DNA of 48,935 bases, from contig JAQGPC010000235.1 of NCBI GenBank assembly GCA_028293285.1, positions 1 through 48,935 on the forward strand, in the 5' to 3' direction. Each line of letters starts with the position of its first letter. The stretch's first letter is position 1. The stretch comes from Pedosphaera sp. (GTDB lineage Bacteria; Verrucomicrobiota; Verrucomicrobiia; Limisphaerales; Pedosphaeraceae). Shown piece by piece: positions 7,930 to 16,719 of the stretch. The notes beneath the pieces were generated by a model. It was not told the DNA's origin. It did no database searches and saw only the letters and a list, made by a program, of their open reading frames with translations. A program made the translations under genes and the position numbers.

Positions 7930-7980
7930 GCTTCCCACCCGCCATCAGGGCTCTGCCAAGAGTCCTGTCGGGTGGGAAGC
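7930..7980. terminator. long stem-loop between DUF932 and the small membrane ORF
   Basis: GCTTCCCACCCG (7930-7941) and CGGGTGGGAAGC (7969-7980) form a perfect 12-bp stem. The inner CAGGGCTCT/AGAGTCCTG arms extend it with one G-T pair. It lies 13 nt past the stop of the 37-residue ORF and upstream of the DUF932 start. There is no T-run of five or more. It may act as a processing or attenuation structure between the two genes. Confidence 0.6.
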
Positions 7981-7992
7981 GAATGAATGAAA

Positions 7993-8106
7993 TTAGTTTT
8001 TAGAGTGGTACTGCTGATACAGGTAATAGCCACCATACGCCGCCAAGAAGACGAGCAAGTAGGGCAGCACGGCTTTGAGCAGGGCCAAGAGTAGGAGGAT
8101 GGCCAC
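7993..8106 (-). CDS. 37-residue single-span membrane peptide (GTG start)
   Basis: Read from the GTG at 8106, the peptide begins MAILLLLALLKAVLPYLLV, continues with a hydrophobic LAAYGGYYLY stretch and ends QQYHSKN. It is one transmembrane segment with a polar tail. It lies out of frame inside the 3' end of the broken ligase frame, exactly where ligase similarity stops. It may be the surviving 3' end of a separate membrane gene fused by the deletion that truncated the ligase, or a genuine small protein. Coding potential is judged only from composition. Confidence 0.4.
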   Translation of the reverse strand: MAILLLLALLKAVLPYLLVFLAAYGGYYLYQQYHSKN

Positions 8107-8644
8107 CGCATATGGTCAAGAGATCAAACGCATACAGCGTCTCCCCTACTGCTTCCCCATCCAAAATGAAATCACCGGGCAGACGCTTGGCACTTTCGAT
8201 CAATAACAACGGCACGCCAACGACGAGTCCCTTGCGGTTGATGCCACTGACGGTTTCCCCTACCTTCAAAAGCAGCATCCGTTTGCCATCATACTTCTCC
8301 TGGGCACAATGCTGGTTGTCGCGGATTAACTCCTGCACTTGTTCTTCATCGATGGGATTGAGCAATTGACATTGGATGCCCGAGACTTGTTTATCTGAAT
8401 GGTGGTAAGGAGTCCCCTTCTCGCCTTCGGTATAGCCTTTGGCCTTTTTTTCCTGAATTACCTTATCGTAGATCTTCTCTGCTGTTTCCTGATCGACGGG
8501 ACTGCTGGTCTTGGTGCCGGTCTGCAACGTGGTCCCTCGCCGGCCAAAGGCAAAGTTGACAACGAACTGGTTGTCCTTGGGTTCAAGGCTGACCTGGTAG
8601 ACTTTATCCGAGGAACCCTCCCGGTAATATAATGTGGTTTGCAT
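8000..8644 (-). pseudogene. truncated WGR-domain / ATP-dependent DNA ligase
   Basis: Residues 1-80 form a WGR domain (NFAFGRRGTTLQTGT near 30-44). An adenylation domain follows with the nucleotidyl-lysine K117 in EKYDGKR, LDGEAV (161-166) and the YAFDLL motif (171-176). After residue 178 the frame reads unrelated Gly/Pro/Leu-rich sequence and stops at 214. Motifs IV and V of the nucleotidyltransferase and the OB domain are missing, so it cannot be a complete ligase. The 5' end looks healthy: ATG at 8644 with AAAGGA upstream. A deletion near 8110-8115 joining it to another gene is the simplest explanation. A WGR-ligase next to DUF932 suggests plasmid or element cargo. Confidence 0.78.
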
Positions 8645-9233
8645 GATGATCCTTTTGGTTGCTTGTTAAAAATGAGAATAGCCAGCCACGCGGGTGAGCA
8701 TGACTGGCTTCAAAGCTGGTGAATCTCTCCTTTTGGAGACGTTTGGCGGCAGCGAAAAACCGCGAATTCTGCAATACAGTATAACTATATTTTCATCGCC
8801 TACTCTTTTTTGCCCTGTTTTGGGGACGGGGATAACGGACTGTGGGATGACCTTTTGATCCGGGTTGGGTCAGAGGCTCGTTTGATGATTCACCTCCTTG
8901 CTTGAGCCAGCATAAAACAACTAACGGCAATCCCTGGAGAGGGTACGGGAGGGGTGATTCCTTCGGGACCGCTGAACAATGCAAACGCCATCGGGTCCCA
9001 AAGTCAGAACAAAATCCAACCGTTAGAATGCATTTAACTGGTTGGCACTTTATTATACCACGTTTGAGCCCATTTCCGCAGGGGCCGGGGTAGCGGGGAG
9101 GATTGTGGGCATCAAACCCTTTTGACCTGATAGCTAAAAGAAACATGGCGGATCCAAGGCCACCGAGCCCCCTGCCCCTCACGGATCTTGCGAACCATGA
9201 GGAAGCAGTTCCACATCTTTCACCGACAGTTGT
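8645..9233. other. spacer with promoter-like sequence for the ligase gene, no clear gene
   Basis: Near 8670-8715 an AGCCAG/CTGGCT inverted repeat sits in the leader of the ligase gene, and TATACT-like -10 sequences occur around 8780. The remaining 400 bp are GC-rich and hold only a Cys/Pro/Gly-rich 129-codon minus-strand frame (8793-9182). I judge that frame non-coding from its composition. Confidence 0.4.
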
Positions 9234-9731
9234 TCAGCGGATGGTGGCGCACTGGTTTAACCATCCGGCCGAACGACGCACTTCCAGCAGGATTGGGGTA
9301 CCACTGAATTGATGGATGGGTCTGGTCACCCATACTGGGCGGATGGCGGGAGCATTCGTGTTGTCGTTCAGGACCTCCGCCTCCATCCACTTCGGCATGG
9401 GACTTCCCTGCTCCCCTGGATGGGTGACGCAAAACATCTCAAAAGCCGCCAGGGAATCGGTGAGGGACGCTGAAGCCAGCGGCAAACTCTCGATCAGCAT
9501 CGAACCCGTGGATCTCGTGCCGGTTTTGACCTGGAGGACCGTGAAATAGACGAGATTGCCTGAGGCGACCGTCTCCCCTGCTCCTTCCCCGCCATACAGG
9601 CACTTGGCAGCCAAGCGTAGAGCCTCCCGGAATATTGGGGCTGAATCGATAGAACCGACAAAACAGATGGCGGCAGGAAATGGGAGGCGATGAGGTGAAC
9701 GGAACAACGGATTTACGTGAGTGGAATGCAT
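9234..9731 (-). CDS. hypothetical protein, 165 residues
   Basis: I chose the ATG at 9731 (MHSTHVNPLF) because GGAG lies 5 nt upstream; the open frame continues to 9827. The sequence has ordinary protein composition, with PFPAAICFVGSIDSAPIFREAL near the N-terminus and VYFTVLQVKTGTRSTGSM in the middle. This suggests an alpha/beta fold. No signal peptide, membrane span or known motif is visible. It sits among element genes on the same strand as DUF932. Unrecognised. Confidence 0.5.
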   Translation of the reverse strand: MHSTHVNPLFRSPHRLPFPAAICFVGSIDSAPIFREALRLAAKCLYGGEGAGETVASGNLVYFTVLQVKTGTRSTGSMLIESLPLASASLTDSLAAFEMFCVTHPGEQGSPMPKWMEAEVLNDNTNAPAIRPVWVTRPIHQFSGTPILLEVRRSAGWLNQCATIR

Positions 9732-10325
9732 GGGTTCTCCGAGTGGTTGGGGTTGAAACAAAATCAGCCCCGATCCAAGAATGAACCGGAGTTGGAAGAC
9801 CGATGAGGGAATGCGGGCAGCAAACAACTATTCGGCCTTCACTCTGCTATACCTGCGAGTGGGATCGAAATCGCAGGATGGGAGGGGTGCGGCGTTGTTA
9901 TGAGGATCCCAATCCACTTCTAAGCGGCTTAGATGGGGTTTGGGAAGCTGAGTATTGGATTTCGCTCTAGGATGACTTTGATGCGGTCGGCTGCCAAAAG
10001 CGCCCCTTCGCACCCGGAGACACTGGCGGGGGCTGGGCGGGTATCTACCTGGGAGCTGACTGGCATTTATTGTTATCGAAGATATACTGAGGATAATTCC
10101 GCTTTTCTATTTCATTCTTTTACGATGCACTGCCCTTGTTTAGCCTTTCTGCATGAGAAAGTTTGCAAACAGCCCAGTCCGCATAAAAGCCTTCTTCGCC
10201 TGTTCCCTTTATAAACTTGTGAGTTAGTTTTTGCAGAAATCAATCGAGAGCCTAGCTTTTCATATAGTAAAACACGTTTGCTTTGCCGTCCAAATCTTTC
10301 CTTTTATTTCTCAAATATCTGTAGA
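9732..10325. other. spacer, no convincing gene
   Basis: A 61-codon minus-strand frame (9828-10013) precedes the hypothetical gene. It has neither recognisable similarity nor a good ribosome binding site. The sequence from 10014 to 10325 becomes AT-rich toward the stop of the large Sel1/protease gene. I see no terminator with a T-run, repeat or RNA gene here. Confidence 0.35.
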
Positions 10326-12764
10326 TCAAATGAACCGATTCAATCTGAACTTAAACTGAAGTATTTTTTCATCGCGTTTTATTTTTATTGTTATTTCTTT
10401 ACCCGATTTTTCTTTCAGTGCAGCCCTAACCGTTCTAATTTTTAATGAGGCACTATCCGTGCCATCAAATGATAGTATTTGATCGTTCGGTTTAATTCCT
10501 GTCCGAGATGCCAAAGAATCTTTGTCTATCGAATACACCATTATTTTCCCATTTATACTTAAAAGATGTAATCCGCTCATGTTTGCCTCTTCCGAATCTC
10601 CAAAATGCTTACTAGGCAAGAGATAAAACATCATGTTTGGATAATCGATCGTAACCAAATGTCGACGGAGGAATTCCAAACCTAGCCGCGAGGGTAAGTT
10701 AGAACCTGGAACGACAGAGGCAATAAAATTGGTATAGATGTTGGTTCCAATCATTAAATTCTTGAGCCGTGCGAGTTTGCCCAAGCCAATCTGGCCCGTG
10801 GCACCCACAAATTCTGCTGCCAAAGCCTTAACTTTTCCATTTGGAAAAACTTTTTGCCAATCCGCATCGTTTAAGGTTATAAAGTTCTGATCACCAGTAT
10901 CAATTTCTAAACGAATCGGATTACTTTCATTAGCACGCGCTTCAATATAATAACTACCAGTATCTGCTGATTTCTTGAGTGGAATGCTGAAGGCGGTTCG
11001 TTTGGTTGTTTCAGGAACTGCTCCCCCTATTGTGAAAATGTCTTTGTTAAAATCAAAACCGATTACGTAGTCTTGAAGGCAATTCATCCCGAGCACACCA
11101 TCAACCGGTTCACCTGTGATCATTGCAATTTTTTCTAGATTCTCGCAACCTGCCGCTTTCGGGGTAAATTGTCTATCCCCAATGCGGATTTCTGGGCAAC
11201 GGTAAAACGATTTCTCCGCTCCATTATAAAATAAGCCTAATTGCGTTTTCCGTCCCAACGGTTTTCCTAATAAATCGCAGTATTTTGCGTCCACGTAAGT
11301 CATTTCAGCCCCGGTATCAATGAGCATAGACTTAGTTTTGCCAAAGATTTTTACCGAAATCTGAAGCTCACTTCCTAATAGTGCGACCGCAGCCGCAAAA
11401 TCGTCGATTAGGATAGGGTGGTCAGTTACTGGCTTGAAATCGTTTGCACGCCGCTTAGCTTCTTCCACTTGTGCCGAATCCATCAATGATACAACCTCAG
11501 CACGTCGTAAAATGGCTTCTCTGAATCCTTGATCAGCAGCTAGGAAAAACCACTTCAGTGCCTCAACTATATCTCTTGGAACCCCCACGCCTTCCTGATA
11601 CATTGCCCCAAGCGTGAACTCGGCGCGAGGGTAACCTTGGACGGCAGCAGCACTAATCCAAATGTATGCTTTTGTGTAATCAGGAGCTATTCCGTAACCG
11701 TTGAGAAAAACATAACCCAGATCATTTTGCGCAACCGGATTTCCACTTTTCGCAGCGGAGGTAAATAATTCCATGGCCTTATTCACATCTTTCGGTAGGC
11801 CTTCTCCAGTTATATACAAAGATCCAAGAGAATACTGAGCTTTGGAATTATTGCCTTGTGCCGCCTTAACAAACCATTTGACAGCTTCAGGAAGATTTTT
11901 GTCCACGCCTTCCCCCATACGATACATTTCACCCACGTAATATTGAGCATCAGGCCAACCCTCAACGGCAGCCTTTTGAAACCATACAAAAGCCTTTTTG
12001 GGTTCTTTGGAAACTCCATCTCCGGAGCCATACATCATTCCTAAGTTGAATGAAGCTTCAGGTTCATTCTGCAGCGCAGCTTTTTCCAGCCAATCTCGTG
12101 CTGCTTCCAAGTCCTTAGTCACACCTTTTCCTTGGGCATACATTACACCTGTGTTCTTTTGTGCGTGTGCATTACCCTGCTTTGCCGCCTTTAAAAACCA
12201 GTTGAATGATTGAACATAATCCTGAGACACAGCATTGCCAACAAGGTACATAGCACCAAGCTCCAACTGGGCCTGTATAGCACCGTCTTTAGCCGCTTTT
12301 TCGAGCCAGCTTACGCCTTCTTTAATGTCTGTGTTAACGCCTTCTCCCTCTAACAGCATCTCACCTATCCGTTTTTCAGCTAATAAATCTCCTGCCTGCG
12401 CTGCCTTTCTCAACCACTCATAGGCCTTTGTCAAATTAGTTTTTACTCCATTACCTTCTGCATATCGGACGCCAAGTTCATATTCGGCTTTGGTATCTTC
12501 GGCCACAGCTTTGCTCTCCAAATTAGAAAGCCCTTTAGAATTAATAGGCCCGAAATATTCAGCAGGAGGGGCATTTACCGCGGAAATATCTGTTGAGTTT
12601 GACTCGTTCCCCAAAATCACAACGGTTGATGGGCCGATTACATTGTTTGTTTTTCCTGGCAAACTTCCATTTTTGGCGTAATCCGCAACTTCTGAGTAGA
12701 CATCGACTTGCGGCCTCAGTAATAAGACTAAAAGGAGAAAGAAAGTAGCATTTTTCAATTTCAC
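10326..12764 (-). CDS. secreted Sel1-repeat protein with two retropepsin-like aspartyl protease lobes and a PDZ domain
   Basis: This 812-residue protein starts with a hydrophobic signal peptide (FFLLLVLLLRPQVDVYS). About nine Sel1/TPR-like repeats follow, roughly 90-440, each with an A..G.a.AQ..LG.mY..G.GV pattern. The first protease lobe has the active-site motif IDTGAEMTYV near residue 480, and a second lobe has EIDTGDQNFI near 620. A PDZ-like domain at about 725-812 contains SRTGIKPNDQILSFDG and ends in a basic strand. Two DTG motifs in one chain would allow an intramolecular pepsin-type dimer. The export signal places it in the periplasm or outside. It is the third gene behind two helix-turn-helix genes on the same strand, 61 nt after the second. 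The domain calls are firm; substrate and role are unknown. Confidence 0.83.
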   Translation of the reverse strand: MKLKNATFFLLLVLLLRPQVDVYSEVADYAKNGSLPGKTNNVIGPSTVVILGNESNSTDISAVNAPPAEYFGPINSKGLSNLESKAVAEDTKAEYELGVRYAEGNGVKTNLTKAYEWLRKAAQAGDLLAEKRIGEMLLEGEGVNTDIKEGVSWLEKAAKDGAIQAQLELGAMYLVGNAVSQDYVQSFNWFLKAAKQGNAHAQKNTGVMYAQGKGVTKDLEAARDWLEKAALQNEPEASFNLGMMYGSGDGVSKEPKKAFVWFQKAAVEGWPDAQYYVGEMYRMGEGVDKNLPEAVKWFVKAAQGNNSKAQYSLGSLYITGEGLPKDVNKAMELFTSAAKSGNPVAQNDLGYVFLNGYGIAPDYTKAYIWISAAAVQGYPRAEFTLGAMYQEGVGVPRDIVEALKWFFLAADQGFREAILRRAEVVSLMDSAQVEEAKRRANDFKPVTDHPILIDDFAAAVALLGSELQISVKIFGKTKSMLIDTGAEMTYVDAKYCDLLGKPLGRKTQLGLFYNGAEKSFYRCPEIRIGDRQFTPKAAGCENLEKIAMITGEPVDGVLGMNCLQDYVIGFDFNKDIFTIGGAVPETTKRTAFSIPLKKSADTGSYYIEARANESNPIRLEIDTGDQNFITLNDADWQKVFPNGKVKALAAEFVGATGQIGLGKLARLKNLMIGTNIYTNFIASVVPGSNLPSRLGLEFLRRHLVTIDYPNMMFYLLPSKHFGDSEEANMSGLHLLSINGKIMVYSIDKDSLASRTGIKPNDQILSFDGTDSASLKIRTVRAALKEKSGKEITIKIKRDEKILQFKFRLNRFI

Positions 12765-12825
12765 GCGAAAGAAACAATTAAGTTAAAAGGTAAAAGTCAT
12801 TCCCCATACGGCGTTCCAATTGATT

Positions 12826-13416
12826 TTAATTTCTGCCCCCCCGATGCGATTCAGTCGTCAGTAAGTTGACGGTGTCTCCACGTGGAGCCACCCGGTTCAG
12901 AAGTTGACCAGCACACGCCCACCGATAGGCATGGGCTCGCCCGATACCATGAATTTCCTTGAAATAGGCCGCCCACGAATCATGCGTGCCCCGGTGCAAC
13001 CCATCACGCTTAATTTCAAAGATTGCCTTCACCCTGCGATGGAAATCCTCGACTTCAGTTTCTTTGCTGTTTGTGAGTACCATCTCCAATTCTGCCAAGC
13101 GACTAATTTCTTGGTCGGTTATTTCAGATTGTTCAGCGGGAATCGGCTCGGGCGTGGGAACAGATTCTGATTTTTTGTTTTCGGTTTTGGTCTGCTGGGC
13201 TTTGTCGGTTTTGACACTTTTGCTTTTTGCCATACGAATTTGCTTTTTGTTTGGAGTCCTTCCAGTCAGGGAATTTTGAATATCAATTTCCTTGGGGCTG
13301 GATTTTACTTGGAGCTGATTGCTCGTTTCAATTGAGCTTTCGTCGCTGCTGTTATCGTCCACCTTTGTCTTGGTGCCCTTCACATTGGCTTTATTTGAAA
13401 TGGGTGCGTTTTTCAT
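12826..13416 (-). CDS. DNA-binding protein with low-complexity N-terminus
   Basis: The first 100 of 196 residues are Lys/Ser/Thr-rich and probably disordered. The C-terminal part (HRRVKAIFEIKRDGLHRGTH, then YFKEIHGIGRAHAYRW) matches a helical pattern I know from plasmid and phage replication-associated proteins, where LYRETH...W.G.SR.YAYRL recurs. Its start overlaps the stop of the excisionase-like gene by 4 nt (ATGA), so the two are translationally coupled. A regulatory or replication-linked role in the element is inference. Confidence 0.6.
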   Translation of the reverse strand: MKNAPISNKANVKGTKTKVDDNSSDESSIETSNQLQVKSSPKEIDIQNSLTGRTPNKKQIRMAKSKSVKTDKAQQTKTENKKSESVPTPEPIPAEQSEITDQEISRLAELEMVLTNSKETEVEDFHRRVKAIFEIKRDGLHRGTHDSWAAYFKEIHGIGRAHAYRWACAGQLLNRVAPRGDTVNLLTTESHRGGRN

Positions 13417-13655
13417 TGGGTATCCTTTAAAAAACGATCAATTTCAGTTCTGGGGATTAGTTTATGCCTGAATGCATTGCTCGCTTTCAGGAGTCCGCGA
13501 TCAATTGCTCGGCGCACGGATTTCGGAGAAATGCCGAGCATGAAGGCGGTTTCTTTGATCGAATAGCACAGGCGGGGCAGAGCCGGGTCCACCGGTGCAT
13601 GGATCTGGTTATTGTGATCATTGTTCATTTGAAGGGACGAGGGTGGTGTAAGCAC
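13413..13655 (-). CDS. excisionase/MerR-type helix-turn-helix protein
   Basis: This 80-residue protein has a single winged-helix DNA-binding domain: YSIKETAFMLGISPKSVRRAIDRGLLKA, then the wing RHKLIPRTEIDRFL. This is the typical layout of Xis/AlpA and helix-turn-helix family 17 proteins. The frame opens with GTG at 13655 (residue 10 is an ATG alternative at 13628). It is the element gene nearest the tRNA-derived right edge, where an excisionase is often found. No integrase is visible beside it in this window. Confidence 0.72.
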   Translation of the reverse strand: MLTPPSSLQMNNDHNNQIHAPVDPALPRLCYSIKETAFMLGISPKSVRRAIDRGLLKASNAFRHKLIPRTEIDRFLKDTQ

Positions 13656-14278
13656 CCTTTTGTCGATTATTGAGGGCGGGCCAAAGAATGTGAGCGCGAC
13701 GCCAGACGTAGCGACGGATATTCGATGGCTCGTTTGCCAGTGCGTGGTTGACGCGAATAATTGAATCTATAACTGGCTTCTACTTTGCCCGTAACCGAGC
13801 GCATTACCAAAAAGTCAGCCGATGCCGACCCGGAAGAACTTGGCCTATGCTGCCAATCTGCTCTTCCATTTGATCGCTGCTTTCAGTCCCAAACTTGTAG
13901 GACCGTCAGCGCGATACGGACCGGCAAAGTCAACTTCGCAAGCGCATCACCAAGCAAGGGGTGATCCACTTGTCTTGCTTTGCCAAACCACCGGCTTCCC
14001 AGTGGGTCATCGCAATACGATGTCGAAAATAACAAAGAATCGTGCGACGTCAATAGACTGACTGTCTATTTTTCGCATGTTGTTTTTGCTCTGTGCTGAA
14101 TCAAACGTTATTTTGTTCGCAAAGCAAAATCTGATACTGCCATCTGATACTGGATGCCTATTTTTGCGTCCTTTTTGGGGTAATTGGGTTCAGTTAATGA
14201 ATTCGAAGAAGTGAAGGATAAGCCCGCCAGTATTGAAGATTCCCACTTAGTCCATATGGGGGACAATTTCTTTTCTGA
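13656..14278. other. edge region of the element, no intact gene
   Basis: The 620 bp between the excisionase-like gene and the tRNA half contain only short, interrupted frames on both strands, as expected of a decayed gene. No integrase or transposase motif can be made out. A perfect 7-bp hairpin AATAGAC-TGACT-GTCTATT with a short T-run (14052-14073) could end plus-strand transcription. A direct repeat of CTGATACTG occurs near 14129-14154. Confidence 0.4.
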
Positions 14279-14318
14279 TTTAGGAAACCGCTGCTCTATC
14301 CATTTGAGCTACGGAAGC
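14279..14318 (-). tRNA. 5' half of tRNA-Arg(CCU), cut at the anticodon loop; probable attachment site
   Basis: On the minus strand the sequence reads acceptor GCTTCCG, TA, D-stem GCTC, loop AAATGGATA, D-stem GAGC, A, anticodon stem GCGGT and loop TTCCTAA with CCT at positions 34-36. Position 39 still fits. The rest does not: the 3' anticodon strand reads ATCAG instead of ACCGC, and no variable loop, T-arm or matching acceptor strand follows. A perfect TATAAT lies at 14331-14336, the right distance upstream for the native tRNA promoter. The break at the anticodon loop fits recombination by an integrase using that loop. The element then lies to the left (1-14278) and chromosomal genes to the right. 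Confidence 0.7.
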
Positions 14319-14459
14319 AACTTGACTTCCATTATAGCAACCGCCTTCGAAAAAGCTAGAACTTAGCCACACCTTGGTGCCTGACGCCATCCTGCCTGCC
14401 AATCAGCTTCATGTTTTGCATTGCCAGCCCTGCTCTATCCTGCTTTGAATTTCCGCCTC

Positions 14460-15977
14460 ATGGTGCATTCATTTCGGATTATTACAGCCGCATTGCCACT
14501 CCTTCTTTGGGGCAGGACCCTTGCAGCACAGGAAAAACCAATTACCCCCGCTCCGACTGCCAATGTTTCAACTCCACAGCTAGCGCCACTCATGGTGACC
14601 ACCAGTCCAGGTTTATTAAATGATTGGCTGCGCGATCAATCCACAGTCTTACAGCCATGGGATCTCGGCGGTCAGCTCCGGGCACGATTGGAACACAAGG
14701 AATACTTCGCCACTCCAAGCCAACCCGGTGCAGTGGATTTTCGCAAGACCGGCGGCAACGCGGACAACACTTACCTGCTGCTTCGCGAGAAAATCCATCT
14801 CGGTTATTTTCAAGATTGGTTTGGCGCCTATGTGGAAGCTCGCGACAGCTCTTCCACTGGTGACGAACGCAATCCCAATTTGGAATCGGATACCTTTGAC
14901 CTTCACCAGGCTTTCCTCCGGTTGTGCAATCCTTCCAAATTCCCACTGGTAGCCAAAGTTGGACGGCAGGAATTAATCTATGGCGATGAACGACTGATCG
15001 GGCCTTCGGATTGGAATAACATTGGACGCGTATTCGACGCCGCCAAGCTTCGTTACGAAATCCCGGGTTTCTGGGTCGATGCCTTTGTTTCCCGGGTTGT
15101 GATACCCGATGACAACAATTTTAACGTCTCCAACGAATACGACACGTTCTCCGGCATTTACGGCTCGACTTCCGTGTTGATTCCGAAACAGGAAACCCAA
15201 CTTTACTTTCTCGCCCGCAACACTGAAAATGGCTCGCCCAATCTGCAGACCGGCGCACTGGTTCCGCTGCCTTCCCCGCGTGACATCTATACCGTGGGCT
15301 TTCGCATGAAGTCATTGCCCAAACAACTTCATGGATGGGATTACACGGCTGAAGCAGCTTTCCAGTTCGGTCGTTTTGGCACGGTGAGTGGCACGGCCCC
15401 CAAAGCGATTGTCGGCAAAAGCCTCCATCAGGAAGCTTACGCAATCCATCTCGATGGCGGCTACACTTGGGAACACGCTTTTGGCACGCCCCGATTGGCC
15501 GTGGAGTACAACTACGCGTCCGGGGACAGCAACCCAAAGGACGGCACTCACAGCACGTTCGACACCCTTTTCCCGAGTACTCACAAGTTCTCCGGCATCA
15601 TGGATTTATTTTCCTGGCAGAACATGCAAGACGTCGGACTCTTCGCCAGCATCAAGCCGTTGCCGAAACTGACACTCATCACCAGCTATCGCGCTTTCTG
15701 GCTTGCGGACACTGCCGATGCTTTCTACCAAGGCAACGGCACTCCTCGCACCGGCGGCACGACAGGTGGTCATAATGGTTACGCGCTCAATCCGAATTAC
15801 GGAAGTTATGTGGGCTCCGAAGTCGATTTGCTCGCCAATTACGCCATCATGCCTTATGCCTCGGCGGAAGCAGCCTTTGGTCATTTCTTCGGCGGTGATT
15901 ATGTAAGGCAATCGCTCTCCAAGTTCGGCTCCGCGGATGCGAATTACATTTATCTTCAGACTAATCTGAAATTCTAA
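14460..15977 (+). CDS. outer membrane beta-barrel, alginate-export family
   Basis: I chose the ATG at 14460; the frame is open from a TTG at 14421. From this ATG the protein begins with a clear signal peptide (RIITAALPLLLWGRTLAA) cleaved before QEK. After a Thr/Pro-rich linker the 505-residue chain alternates polar and aromatic strands (LGGQLRARLEHKEYF, LVAKVGRQELIYGDERLIG) typical of AlgE-like porins. It ends in Phe (YIYLQTNLKF), the outer-membrane insertion signal. Family members export or import anionic polysaccharides or other small solutes. No alginate synthesis gene is nearby, so the substrate is open. It is the first chromosomal gene after the tRNA edge. Confidence 0.78.
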   Translation: MVHSFRIITAALPLLLWGRTLAAQEKPITPAPTANVSTPQLAPLMVTTSPGLLNDWLRDQSTVLQPWDLGGQLRARLEHKEYFATPSQPGAVDFRKTGGNADNTYLLLREKIHLGYFQDWFGAYVEARDSSSTGDERNPNLESDTFDLHQAFLRLCNPSKFPLVAKVGRQELIYGDERLIGPSDWNNIGRVFDAAKLRYEIPGFWVDAFVSRVVIPDDNNFNVSNEYDTFSGIYGSTSVLIPKQETQLYFLARNTENGSPNLQTGALVPLPSPRDIYTVGFRMKSLPKQLHGWDYTAEAAFQFGRFGTVSGTAPKAIVGKSLHQEAYAIHLDGGYTWEHAFGTPRLAVEYNYASGDSNPKDGTHSTFDTLFPSTHKFSGIMDLFSWQNMQDVGLFASIKPLPKLTLITSYRAFWLADTADAFYQGNGTPRTGGTTGGHNGYALNPNYGSYVGSEVDLLANYAIMPYASAEAAFGHFFGGDYVRQSLSKFGSADANYIYLQTNLKF

Positions 15978-16027
15978 ATCCATTTCAGAACTGAAGACTG
16001 GCTCGGGTCTATTCGTATTCTTTTCAG

Positions 16028-16672
16028 ATGTCCGTCCGACATACAGAAGTCCCTGACCGCCCTGTGGCAATCCGCCAAAGTTACAAGGAGCGACTTTTTC
16101 ACAAGATATTGAATTGGTCAGAAAAGCCCGGCAGTTTCTGGGCCTTATTTTTCGTCTCCCTGGTGCAATCAGCTCTTTTTCCACTACCAACGCTGCTCCT
16201 GTTTTTCACCTTATCTTTGGGGGCAGTGCGCAAAACTTTTCGCTTTGCCTTGGTTTGCTCCATCGGCTCCATCCTCGGAGGAATGCTGGCTTATACAATT
16301 GGATTCACGGCTTGGGACACCGTCAAAAGCCTTTTCATTCCCCACCTGTTTTCTGAACAATTTCTAATCAGGGCAGAAGCGATCTATGGGAAAAATATTT
16401 TTCTAGCTACGCTGGCAACCTCGATCGCTCCGATTTCTTATCAAGTCTGCAGTATTGCAGCCGGAGTTTTGAAGGTAAATTTCTGGCACTTTCTATTGGC
16501 TTCCTGCGTGGCCCGGCCATTGCGCTTTTTTTCTTTCGCCCTGTTGGTCCACTTCTTTGGCGAAAGGGCAAAACGCTTTATTGAAGGTCATCTGAGCTGG
16601 GTGACGTGGCTGATTGTAATTCTGCTGCTGCTCGCGGGTGGAGGATCTCTACTTTACCGCCTGTCGAGATAG
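16028..16672 (+). CDS. VTT-domain (YqaA/DedA-like) membrane protein
   Basis: This 214-residue integral membrane protein has a cytoplasmic N-terminus followed by hydrophobic segments at about 36-62, 75-95, 125-155, 160-178 and 193-210. The FPLPTLLLFFTLSLG reentrant-like stretch and the SILGGMLAYTIG glycine pattern are typical of the SNARE-associated/VTT family, whose members help move lipids across membranes. It lies 50 nt after the porin gene on the same strand. Substrate unknown. Confidence 0.78.
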   Translation: MSVRHTEVPDRPVAIRQSYKERLFHKILNWSEKPGSFWALFFVSLVQSALFPLPTLLLFFTLSLGAVRKTFRFALVCSIGSILGGMLAYTIGFTAWDTVKSLFIPHLFSEQFLIRAEAIYGKNIFLATLATSIAPISYQVCSIAAGVLKVNFWHFLLASCVARPLRFFSFALLVHFFGERAKRFIEGHLSWVTWLIVILLLLAGGGSLLYRLSR

Positions 16673-16719
16673 CTCCGCGCGAACCGCGAGCAGTGACGTT
16701 CAACCTTATTAACCGCCGA

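Noticed and set aside
8793..9182. 129-codon minus-strand open frame
   Set aside because: Cys/Pro/Gly-rich composition, no good ribosome binding site, no motif, and low confidence against competing frames.
14040..14281. Group I intron after the tRNA-Arg(CCU) anticodon loop, by analogy with the Agrobacterium tRNA intron
   Set aside because: No recognisable P/Q/R/S core elements and no 3' exon of the tRNA before the excisionase-like gene.
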